From Symsagittifera roscoffensis (taxonomy: Eukaryota > Xenacoelomorpha > Acoela > Convolutidae), in assembly GCF_963678635.1 (NCBI RefSeq), contig NC_087067.1:11703716-11767715 (forward strand): a DNA stretch of 64,000 nucleotides, written 5' to 3'. Positions 32,140 to 41,039 of the stretch are shown here, piece after piece. Numbering within the stretch: the first letter of the stretch is position 1; every line of letters starts with the position of its first letter. The notes beneath the pieces were generated by a model. The model had not been told where the DNA came from, ran no database searches, and worked only from the letters and a program-made list of their open reading frames with translations. A program made the position numbers and the translations under genes.

Positions 32140-33157
32140 TTTGGTTGGTTCGACAGTTTTAACCTTAAATTTTTGCACGGGATGACGTTCAACCATTGGG
32201 AGCCAAATCTATCTTGGAACGCGTTGAACCTTTTTACGTCCGTTGGTTCGAGTCGTAAAATCAATTCTGCAATTTCGCTGTCAAAAATTGGCTCCGTCCA
32301 ATTTTTTTGGATTTCATTTTCCGGAGCCATTTCAATTTTCCAAGGTCAAACCACCGTTTAAGACCATCATCATAGGTTGTCTCCACATGCTCCAAACCAA
32401 AGATTTTGCTCAAGGCATCTTTTGCTCCAACTGCTGAGGCTAAGAAAGCGGCTAAAGCGAGTAGACGAGCGGAAGAAACGCCCAAGCCACCTTTGACTGC
32501 CGGGAGAACTGCTTGTAAAAACTGGTTATCATCCATTTTCACGTTAGTGACCTTGCATAACAAATTTCTTAGTAATTTATCGTAGCGTTCCAAAAAATCA
32601 TTTTGCAAAAAACAAGGGCTCGTACGCAAAAATTATAGGAGTTTTGGCATGCTTAAGCAATTTTTCAGGAGGTAAAAAAAACCATAATGGGCGTCTAGTT
32701 TGTCAATGACATCCGAGAATTTTTCAAGCTCCTTAATTTTTTGGAGATCCTAAAATAAGGAGTTCTTCTTTTGTTTTTGTTTTTATTTTGGGGCATAATT
32801 TTCGAAATTGTGTTAAAATTGTATTATACTGTATACTAGTAGTCGGTCCCAAAAAACAAACTTCACACTTCTCAGTGTTTAAGCTCAGGCCGTAAATTTG
32901 TTCCGATTTCAGAATGTTTCTAAGGTCCCGGAGTATTACCTTATATTCGTCGGCTAATTTCCCATCATCTAAATACCAGATGTTAATTTTTGACTCCAAC
33001 TGTTTGACTAGTGTATGAATTGTTTCCGCAAAAAGGGGTGGGGCTTCAGGATCACCTTGCTGAAATCCGTCTTCTGACATTATGACAGAGCTTCCATAAA
33101 AAAGGTAACTAGGTTTACCATACGCGCAATGGGTGTAATTCTACAATTCGGGGCGAT
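32140..33157 (-). pseudogene. Array unit 2 (long, ~1,018 bp)
   Basis: RT block 33,080-32,733 and linker 32,629-32,261, where FGLEHVETTYDDGLKRWFDL continues in the same frame. In this unit the end of the linker (RLKLSNQ) is joined to PKSSRIVELHPLRVW, which is the RT region just before motif B read in another frame: the long-unit junction. Confidence 0.8.
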
Positions 33158-34174
33158 TTTGGTTGGTTCGACAGTTTTAACCTTAAATTTTTGCACGGGA
33201 TGACGTTCAACCATTGGGAGCCAAATCTATCTGGGAACGCGTTGAATCTTTTTACGTCCGTTGGTTCGAGTCGTAAAATCAAGTCTGCAATTTCGCTGTC
33301 AAAAATTGGCTCCGTCCAATTTTTTTGGATTTCATTTTCCGGAGCCATTTCAATTTTTTCAAGGTCAAACCACCGTTTAAGTGCATCATCATAGGTTCTA
33401 TCCACATGCTTAAACCAAAAATTTTGCTCAAGGCATCTTTTGCTCCTACTGCTGAGGCTAAGAAAGCGGCTAAAGCGAGTAGACAAGCGGAAGAAACGCC
33501 CAAGCCACCTTTGACTGCCGGGAGAACTGCTTGTAAAAACTGGTTATCATCCATTTTCACGTTAGTGACCTTGCATAACAAATTCCTTAGTAATTTATCG
33601 TAGCGTTCCAAAAAATCATTTTGCAAAAAACAAGGGCTCGTACGCAAAAATATAGGAGTTTTGGCATGCTAAAGCAATTTTTCAGGAGGTAAAAAAAACC
33701 ATAATGGGCGTCTACATTGTCAATGACATCCGAGAATTTTTCAAGCTCCTTAATTTTTTGGAGATCCTAAAATAAGGAGTTCTTCTTTTGTTTTTGTTTT
33801 TTTTTTGGGGCATAATTTTCGAAATTGTGTTAAAATTGTATTATACTGTATACTAGTAGTCGGTCCCAAAAAACAAACTTCACACTTCTCAGTGTTTAAG
33901 CTCAGGCCGTAAATTTGTTCCGATTTCAGAATGTTTCTAAGGTCCCGGAGTATTACCTTATATTCGTCGGCTAATTTCCCATCATCTAAATACCAGATGT
34001 TAATTTTTGACTCCAACTGTTTGACTAGTGTATGAATTGTTTCCGCAAAAAGGGGTGGGGCTTCAGGATCACCTTGCTGAAATCCGTCTTCTGACATTAT
34101 GACAGAGCTTCCATAAAAAAGGTAACTAGGTTTACCATACGCGCAATGGGTGTAATTCTACAATTCGGGGCGAT
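33158..34174 (-). pseudogene. Array unit 3 (long, 1,017 bp, nearly identical to neighbours)
   Basis: RT block 34,097-33,750 and linker 33,647-33,279. The translated blocks 33,115-33,486 and 34,132-34,503 are identical at exactly 1,017 bp spacing, as are 33,279-33,647 and 34,296-34,664. The RT blocks at 32,733 and 33,750 differ by a single residue (PKIK against PKKK). Confidence 0.85.
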
Positions 34175-34915
34175 TTTGGTTGGTTCGACAGTTTTAACCT
34201 TAAATTTTTGCACGGGATGACGTTCAACCATTGGGAGCCAAATCTATCTGGGAACGCGTTGAATCTTTTTACGTCCGTTGGTTCGAGTCGTAAAATCAAG
34301 TCTGCAATTTCGCTGTCAAAAATTGGCTCCGTCCAATTTTTTTGGATTTCATTTTCCGGAGCCATTTCAATTTTTTCAAGGTCAAACCACCGTTTAAGTG
34401 CATCATCATAGGTTCTATCCACATGCTTAAACCAAAAATTTTGCTCAAGGCATCTTTTGCTCCTACTGCTGAGGCTAAGAAAGCGGCTAAAGCGAGTAGA
34501 CAAGCGGAAGAAACGCCCAAGCCACCTTTGACTGCCGGGAGAACTGCTTGTAAAAACTGGTTATCATCCATTTTCACGTTAGTGACCTTGCATAACAAAT
34601 TCCTTAGTAATTTATCGTAGCGTTCCAAAAAATCATTTTGCAAAAAACAAGGGCTCGTACGCAAAAATATAGGAGTTTTGGCATGCTAAAGCAATTTTTC
34701 AGGAGGTAAAAACCATAATGGGCGTCTAGTTTGTCAATGACATCCGAGATTTTTTCAAGCTCCTTAATTTTTTGGAGGTCCTAAAATAAGGAGTTCTTCT
34801 TTTGTTTTTGTTTTTATTTTGGGGCATATTTTTCGAAATTGTGTTATAATTGTATTATACTGTATACTAGTAGTCGGTGCCAAAAAAACAAAGTTCACAC
34901 TTCTCAGTGTTTAAG
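34175..34915 (-). pseudogene. Array unit 4 (short-type right junction)
   Basis: Linker 34,664-34,296 with a truncated RT block: the right end jumps at TTAAGAATTTTCG from the RT block (near LNTEK) to the ILRLEP part of the linker, so motifs B and C are absent. Confidence 0.8.
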
Positions 34916-35831
34916 AATTTTCGGTTCGAGTCGAAAAATTAAGTCTGCAATTTCGCTGTCAAAAATTGTTTCCGTCCAATTTTTTTGGATTTCATTTTCC
35001 GGAGCGATTTCAATTTTCCAAGGTCAAACCACCGTTTAAGCGCATCATCATAGGTTCTATCCACATGCTCCAAACCAAAGATTTTGCTCAAGGCATCTTT
35101 TGCTCCTACTGCTGAGGCTAAGAAAGCGGCTAAAGCGAGTAGACGAGCGGAAGAAATGCCCAAGCCACCTTTGTATGCTGGGAGAACTGCTTGTAAAAAC
35201 TGGTTATCATCCATTTTCACGTTAGTGACCTTGCTTAACAAATTTCTTAGTAATTTATCGTAGCGTTCCAAAAAATCATTTTGCAAAAAACAAGGGCTCG
35301 TACGCAAAAAATATAGGAGTTTTGGCATGCTAAAGCAATTTTTCAGGAGGTAAAAACCATAATGGGCGTCTAGTTTGTCAATGACATCCGAGATTTTTTC
35401 AAGCTCCTTATTTTTTCGGAGATCCTAAAATAAGGAGTTCTTCTTTTGTTTTTGTTTTTATTTTGGGGCATATTTTTCGAAATTGTGTTAAAATTGTATT
35501 ATACTGTATAATAGTAGTCGGTCCCAAAAAACAAAGTTCACACTTCTCAGTGTTTAAGCTCAGGCCGTAAATTTGTTCCAATTTCAGAATGTTTTTAAGG
35601 TCCCGGAGTACTACCTTATAGTCGTCGGCTAATTTCCCATCATCTAAATACGAGATGTTAATTTTCGACTCCAACTGTTTGACTAGTGTTTGAATTGTTT
35701 CCGCAAAAAGGGGTGGGGCTTCAGGATCACCTTGCTGAGTTCCGTCGTCTGACATTATGACAGAGCTTCCATAAAAAAGGTAACTAGGTTTACCATACGC
35801 GCAATGGGTGAAATTCTACAATTCGGGGCGA
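34916..35831 (-). pseudogene. Array unit 5
   Basis: Linker 35,328-34,939 with GGLGISSARLLALAAFLASA; RT block 35,755-35,408 with SDDGTQQGDPEAPPLFAETI and SYLDDGKLADDYK (Trp before YLDD replaced by Ser). Confidence 0.8.
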
Positions 35832-36574
35832 TTTTGGTTGCTTCGACAGTTTTAACCTTAAATTTTTGCACGGGATGACGTTCAACCATTGGGAGCCAAA
35901 TCTATCTTGGAACGCGTTGAATCTTTTTACGTCCGTTGGTTCGAGTCTTAAAATCAAGTCTGCAATTTCGCTGTCAAAAATTGGCTCCGTCCAATTTTTT
36001 TGGATTTCATTTTCCGGAGCCATTTCAATTTTCCAAGGTCAAACCACCGTTTAAGTGCATCATCATAGGTTCTATCCACATGCTCCAAACCAAAGATTTT
36101 GCTCAAGGCATCTTTTGCTCCTACTGCTGAGGCTAAGAAAGCGCCTAAAGCGAGTAGACGAGCGGAAGAAACGCCCAAGCCACCTTTGACTGCCGGGAGA
36201 ACTGCTTGTAAAAACTGGTTATCATCCATTTTCACGTTAGTGACCTTGCATAACAAATTTCTTAGTAATTTATCGTAGCGTTCCAAAAAATCATTTTGCA
36301 AAAAACAAGGGCTCGTACGCAAAAATTATAGGAGTTTTGGCATGCTTAAGCAATTTTTCAGGAGGTAAAAACCATAATGGGCGTCTAGTTTGTCAATGAC
36401 ATCCGAGATTTTTTCAAGCTCCTTAATTTTTTGGAGATCCTAAAATAAGGAGTTCTTCTTTTGTTTTTGTTTTTATTTTGGGGCATATTTTTCGAAATTG
36501 TGTTATAATTGTATTATACTGTATACTAGTAGTCGGTGCCAAAAAAACAAAGTTCACACTTCTCAGTGTTTAAG
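35832..36574 (-). pseudogene. Array unit 6
   Basis: Linker 36,322-35,954 (LLALGAFLASAVGAKDALSK), then the short-type junction at about 36,575. No RT catalytic block. Confidence 0.8.
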
Positions 36575-37218
36575 AATTTTCGGTTCGAGTCGTAAAATTA
36601 AGTCTGCAATTTCGCTGTCAAAAATTGGCTCCGTCCAATTTTTTTGGATTTCATTTTCCGGAGCCATTTCAATTTTCCAAGGTCAAATCACCGTTTAAGC
36701 GCATCATCATAGGTTCTATCCACATGCTTCAAACCAAAGATTTTGCTCAAGGCATCTTTTGCTCCTACTGCTGAGGCTAAGAAAGCGGCTAAAGCGAGTA
36801 TACGAGCGTAAGAAACGCCCAAGCCACCTTTGACTGCCGGGAGAACTGCTTGTAAAAACTGGTTATCATCCATTTTCACGTTAGTGACCTTGCATAACAA
36901 ATTTCTTAGTAATTTATCGTAGCGTTCCAAAAAATCATTTTGCAAAAAACAAGGGCTCGTACGCAAAAAATATAGGAGTTTTGGCATGCTAAAGCAATTT
37001 TTCAGGAGGTAAAAACCATAATGGGCGTCTAGTTTATCAATGACATCCGAGATTTTTTCAAGCTCCTTAATTTTTTGGAGATCCTAAAATAAGGAGTTCT
37101 TCTTTTGTTTTTGTTTTTATTTTGGGGCATATTTTTCGAAATTGTGTTATAATTGTATTATACTGTATACTAGTAGTCGGTCCCAAAAAAACAAAGTTCA
37201 CACTTCTCAGTGCTTAAG
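36575..37218 (-). pseudogene. Array unit 7 (short, ~644 bp)
   Basis: Linker 36,987-36,688 with SYARILALAAFLASA. Bounded on both sides by short-type junctions, so RT motifs B and C are deleted. Confidence 0.8.
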
Positions 37219-37861
37219 AATTTTCGTTTCGAGTCGTAAAATCAAGTCTGCAATTTCGCTGTCAAAAATTGGCTCCGTCCAATTTTTTTGGATTTCTTTT
37301 TCCGGAGCCATTTCAATTTTCCAAGGTCAAACCACCGTTTAAGCGCATCATCATAGGTTCTATGCACATGCTCCAAACCAAAGATTTTGCTCAAGGCATC
37401 TTTTGCTCCTACTGCTGAGGCTAAGAAAGCGGCTAAAGCGAGTAGACGAGCGGAAGAAACGCCCAAGCCACCTTTGACTGCCGGGAGAACTGCTTGTAAC
37501 AACTGTTTATCATCCATTTTCACGTTAGTGACCTTGCATAACAAATTTCTTAGTAATTTATCGTAGTGTTCCAAAAAATCATTTTGCAAAAAACAAGGGC
37601 TCGTACGCAAAAAATATAGGAGTTTTGGCATGCTAAAGCAATTTTTCAGGAGGTAAACCCATAATGGGCGTCTAGTTTGTCAATGACATCCGAGATTTTT
37701 TCAAGCTCCTTAATTTTTTGGAGATCCTAAAATAAGGAGTTCTTCTTTTGTTTTTGTTTTTATTTTGGGGCATATTTTTCGAAATTGTGTTATAATTGTA
37801 TTATACTGTATACTAGTAGTCGGTCCCAAAAAAACAAAGTTCACACTTCTCAGTGCTTAAG
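37219..37861 (-). pseudogene. Array unit 8 (short, ~643 bp)
   Basis: Linker 37,631-37,242 (DDKQLLQAVLPAVKGGLG). Both junctions are short-type. Confidence 0.8.
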
Positions 37862-38432
37862 AATTTTCGGTTCGAGTCGTAAAATCAAGTCTGCAATTTC
37901 GCTGTCAAAAATTGGCTCCGTCCAAATTTTTTGGATTTCTTTTTCCGGAGCCATTTCAATTTTCCAAGGTCAAACCACCGTTTAAGCGCATCATCATAGG
38001 TTCTATACACATGCTCCAAACCAAAGATTTTGCTCAAGGCATCTTTTGCTCCTACTGCTGAGGCTCAGAAAGCGGCTAAAGCGAGTAGACGAGCGGAAGA
38101 AACGCCCAAGCCACCTTTGACTGCCGGGAGAACTGCTTGTAACAACTGGTTATTATCCATTTTCACGTTAGTGACCTTGCATAACAAATTTCTTAGTAAT
38201 TTATCGTAGCGTTCCAAAAAATCATTTTGCAAAAAACAAGGGCTCGTACGCAAAAAATATAGGAGTTTTGGCATGCTAAAGCAATTTTTCAGGAGGTAAA
38301 ACCATAATGGGCGTCTAGTTTGTCAATGACATCCGAGATTTTTTCAAGCTCCTTAATTTTTTGGAGATCCTAAAATAAGGAGTTCTTCTTTTGTTTTTGT
38401 TTTTATTTTGGGGCATATTTTTCGAAATTGTG
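37862..38432 (-). pseudogene. Array unit 9, linker next to the single-copy RT
   Basis: Linker 38,274-38,065, with a stop after LALAAF where other units read LASAVGAKDAL. The end of the preceding RT block is at about 38,433. Confidence 0.8.
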
Positions 38433-38987
38433 TTAAAATTGTATTATACTGTATAATAGTAGTCGGTCCCAAAAAACGGTCTTCTCAGTGTTTAAGCTCA
38501 GGCCGTAAATTTGTTCCAATTTCAGAATGTTTTTAAGGTCCCGGAGTACTACCTTATAGTCGTCGGCTAATTTCCCATCATCTAAATACCAGATGTTAAT
38601 TTTCGACTCCAACTGTTTGACTAGTGTATGAATTGTTTCCGCAAAAAGGGGTGGGGCTTCAGGATCACCTTGCTGAGTTCCGTCTTCTGACATTATGACA
38701 GAGCTTCCATAAAAGAGGTAACTAGGTTTACCATACGCGCAATTGGTGAAATTCTACAATTCGGGGCGATTTGAATAAACATGATTCAGCATTGTTTCTC
38801 TGTTTAAAGAGTTAAAGGCATTCTTAAAATCTAGTTTTAAAAGAACAGTGCATTTTGGATTGTCATCGCGTTCAATTAGGTTTCGAAACGAGTGCGCAGC
38901 TATTTCTGCTCCTCGTTTAGTACCGCATCCTACCTGTACATTTCCGAAAAAATTTGTCGCTCGGAGAGGGCCTTGCTTCCAGCGCAT
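38433..38987 (-). pseudogene. RT palm: motifs A, B and C of the PHD-RT element
   Basis: The stretch 38,987-38,754 contains GCGTKRGAEIAAHSFRNL and VLLKLDFKNAFNSLNRETML, the latter being motif A with a catalytic Asp (LDFKNAF). An in-frame TAG follows SNRPEL at about 38,754. Then the frame continues NCAYGKPSYLFYGSSVIMSE into motif B (TQQGDPEAPPLFAE) and motif C (IWYLDDGKLADDY, catalytic Asp pair) at about 38,690-38,560. A small deletion near 38,475 shifts the end (TVFWDR instead of CEVCFLGP), unlike the array units. Expected activity: RNA-directed DNA polymerase. Confidence 0.8.
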
Positions 38988-39697
38988 TTAGACGCGATAC
39001 GTCTCAGCGTGTTGCCTATGGCAATCGGTCTCAACCCTCCGTCTATTTTTATGAGGGCGATAAGCTTTGCGCCAAAAAAGAAAGGTCTTAGTGGTTCGGG
39101 TATTTTGCCATCTCCAATGAGGTTTATCAGCTTAGTAAGCGATTTCAGAAAATTAAGTCCTGCACTAGCATTCGACTTACTAATAAGATCTTTAAAAATT
39201 TGAGGAACTGTTTTATCAGGACCTGCTGCTGATCCGTTTGGAAAGGACATTATCGCTTTGTATAGGTCGAAATCGGTTACGAAAAAACTATCCAACTTTT
39301 CTGGATTTGGAGCTGCAAATTTGGCTCGCTGCGGGTGCTTAGACAACACTTTTTGATAGTTATCAGTTGAAAAAGGAGCTATTTTGTCATCCGAACAAAC
39401 AAGCCTTGTTCCTCCCTTTACATTTCCTTCATCGAGCTTACTACTTATTAAATTTATTCTCTGCTCGAGGTCACTCAGGCGGGCTTGAAATTTGGGGATG
39501 GGGTTTTGGAAGTGACACGTCATTTGCTCGAATTTTTTTTGTTTAACAAAGAGCTCATGCTTGTGGTCTGTTTGCGTCCACTTCTTCTCGGTTGCTCCAA
39601 AAAAAAACAAGAACGACGTTAAAAAAATTAGCCATTTTGTAACATCTTCTACATTGTAGACGATGTCATTTATTTTGTCCGACAGACTTTCCGCCAA
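38930..39697 (-). pseudogene. RT N-terminal region (fingers) of the PHD-RT element
   Basis: A 255-codon open stretch. It contains a charged, possibly coiled segment (KKFEQMTCHF, LEQRINLISSKLDEG), then KAIMSFPNGSAAGPDKTVPQ, typical of the first fingers block of non-LTR RTs. It ends with GAKLIALIKIDGGLRPIAIG followed by NTLRRIASKCAG (the 'RPI.IG' block). A frameshift after AGSKALSERQIF moves the next part (38,987 on) into another frame. The Met at 39,697 is internal: the frame is open back to a single TAA at about 39,758, beyond which the PHD finger is in the same frame. Confidence 0.78.
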
Positions 39698-39760
39698 GGG
39701 AACACGCGAGTCTTTTGGTACTCTCTTGAGTACTCGGACATTTGAGATGGCTGTATTAAC

Positions 39761-39985
39761 TTAATTGTCTAGCACTAAATCATTACCTTTTGTTGCTTTA
39801 TTAACAGATTTTACATCAACGCATAAAGGACACTGAAACCATTGGGTTTTCTTAGAGTCGCTAAGAGAAATATTTACACAACTGATATGATACCAACTAG
39901 AACAACAATCACATCTAATCCAATTTATCAGTCCTGAAGGTTTTAAGCAATCTTTGCTTGTACACTCTTTGTTGTTTTTCCTCAT
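39761..39985 (-). pseudogene. PHD-type zinc finger at the N-terminus of the RT element
   Basis: 74 codons. Cys and His residues fit a Cys4-His-Cys3 PHD finger: C8, C13, C25, C28, H33, C36, C52, C55, with W49 two residues before the penultimate Cys pair (TQWFQCPLC), as in PHD fingers. PHD domains bind histone tails; in a retroelement it could direct the complex to chromatin or act in RNA/protein binding (inference). The frame ends with one TAA (about 39,758) and the RT frame continues in phase behind it (39,985 to 39,697 is exactly 96 codons). It is either a nonsense mutation or a readthrough site. The start Met is the first in the open frame and is preceded by AT-rich sequence. Confidence 0.8.
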
Positions 39986-40239
39986 CTTGACGCAGCATAA
40001 AGGTTAAAAAAAAGGATTTTGACTGGACTTAAGGGGACTGAACTAACCCATGATAAGCGGTTAGTGGGAATTTTACAAATCAGCAAATAAAAAAAGACAA
40101 CTAAATTAATTTAAATTTTAAAATCGAATTATAAAAACCAAAAACAAGGAACAATCTCACCCGAGCTCAGTAGGTCCAGCGGCGCACCACCAGACTCCTC
40201 AAGCCAGTTCCAGTTTCCCACCTCCCCACAGAAAGCCAC
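39986..40239. other. Spacer, no gene seen
   Basis: AT-rich sequence left of the repeat-rich segment; probably the 5' untranslated region of the PHD-RT element on the minus strand. Nothing else is recognisable. Confidence 0.4.
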
Positions 40240-40480
40240 TTGACAGACCTGTCTCTAAAATCCCTCAGAGGGCGCTCCACATACAGGCACAAACATCTTG
40301 AGCAGAGAATCTCCACACAGCAGAGGGCGAGGGCACACAGCATACAGCAGAGGGCGCTCCTTAAACAGGCACAAACATCTTTCTTGTTTCTTGAGCAGAG
40401 AATCTCCCTCGCAATACAGGTTACTCAGCACTATAAATGATAAAATGTATTTTCGAAGACGTTTTTTTTCCTTATTGAGC
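40240..40480 (+). repeat. Shuffled, inverted fragment of the RT-element 3' end
   Basis: On the plus strand LEQRISLAIQVTQHYK (about 40,390-40,440), followed by ATAAATGATAAAATG, resembles the C-terminus of the endonuclease ORF (LKQRISLAIQIANAV ... INDK at 30,600-30,500), but in opposite orientation to the main element. Upstream, GAGCAGAGAATCTCC, CAGCAGAGGGCG and ACAGGCACAAACATCT each occur twice or more, giving a small repeat-rich patch. It lies about 500 bp before the TM9SF3 start. Confidence 0.6.
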
Positions 40481-40961
40481 TCAGGTAAAGAAAATGCAGC
40501 ATAGCATAAGTATCTAATACATATGCAGCAGTCCTATAAGGTCAATTGCTACGAGTTTCTCTCGACTCCGGTTTTAGTCTGTGCGGGTCTCATTCTGATT
40601 GGCTTGATTCCCAAACGCCTGACTCTTCACTTTTTCTGAATTTATGAAATTCCAATGTTTTTTTTTGACTGCGTAGAATGATGAATGATTAGTGAAGGAA
40701 CTTTGGTTACTGTGGTAATTTTTGACCTTCTGATTTGTCAAAAATGAAAGAGAGAATAAAAGTGAAATAACTTAAGGTTTTCATAATCCTCGTCAATTGT
40801 GATATTAGAGGTGGCCACGCTAACCTAATTTTTAGTTTCAGTTCAGTTCAGTTGTTTTTCTGATCTTTTAGGCGTGTTGTCACCTCTATCGATCTGCTCA
40901 TGATGTACTCCTTTTCGATTAATTCCGCTTTTCTTCTAATATTTGTCCAGTTTCAGTTTAT
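40481..40961 (+). promoter_or_regulatory. Probable TM9SF3 promoter / 5' UTR region
   Basis: No TATA box is evident. A run of overlapping TTCAGTTCAGTTCAGTT at about 40,836-40,854 resembles repeated initiator (TCAGTT) sites and lies about 110 bp before the ATG. An in-frame TAA at 40,920-40,922 closes the frame upstream of the ATG at 40,962. The assignment is by position only; an additional 5' UTR intron cannot be excluded. Confidence 0.3.
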
Positions 40962-41039
40962 ATGAGGAACCAGATTACCCATTTAGCGCACGTTGTGTGT
41001 CTTCTTCTTTTGTGTTGGGGCGATGAGCATAACCATAAG
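40962..41039 (+). other. TM9SF3: TM9SF3 exon 1 (codons 1-26)
   Basis: From ATG to AAG, followed by GTACGA. It codes for the signal peptide and DEHNHK. Intron 1 is 63 bp (41,040-41,102), ending TTTTTTTTGTAG. Confidence 0.9.

Larger units (their letters stand above)
31317..38432 (-). repeat. Tandem array of internal RT-element segments (long ~1,017-bp and short ~643-bp units)
   Basis: The linker block (PKLLYFLRTSPCFLQ ... GGLGVSSARLLALAAFLASA) recurs nine times, near 31.5, 32.5, 33.5, 34.5, 35.1, 36.1, 36.8, 37.5 and 38.2 kb. The RT motif B/C block (QQGDPEAPPLFAE ... WYLDDGKLADDY) occurs four times in the array (about 31.9, 32.9, 33.9, 35.6 kb) and once more at 38.6 kb. Long-unit junctions (ATTCGGGGCGATTTTGGTTG) are at about 32,140, 33,158, 34,175 and 35,832. 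Short-unit junctions (TTAAGAATTTTCG) are at about 34,916, 36,575, 37,219 and 37,862. The two types delete different parts, so two breakpoint pairs were used. Units remain very similar and mostly open in frame. Confidence 0.92.
30492..39985 (-). mobile_element. Non-LTR-type retroelement: PHD finger + RT + restriction-like endonuclease, internally amplified
   Basis: Read on the minus strand the coding order is PHD finger (39,985-39,761), RT fingers/palm (39,697-38,433), a post-RT linker, then a Cys/His cluster with an RPD...WDVT endonuclease motif ending at 30,492. An RT followed by a Cys/His cluster and a PD-(D/E)XK-like endonuclease is the build of RLE-type non-LTR elements (R2 group and relatives). 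I do not assign a clade. The ends hold one PHD and one endonuclease, but the middle is present in many tandem copies. Stops and frameshifts affect most parts. Minus-strand sequence after 30,492 would be the 3' untranslated region; no poly(A) tail is visible. Confidence 0.75.
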
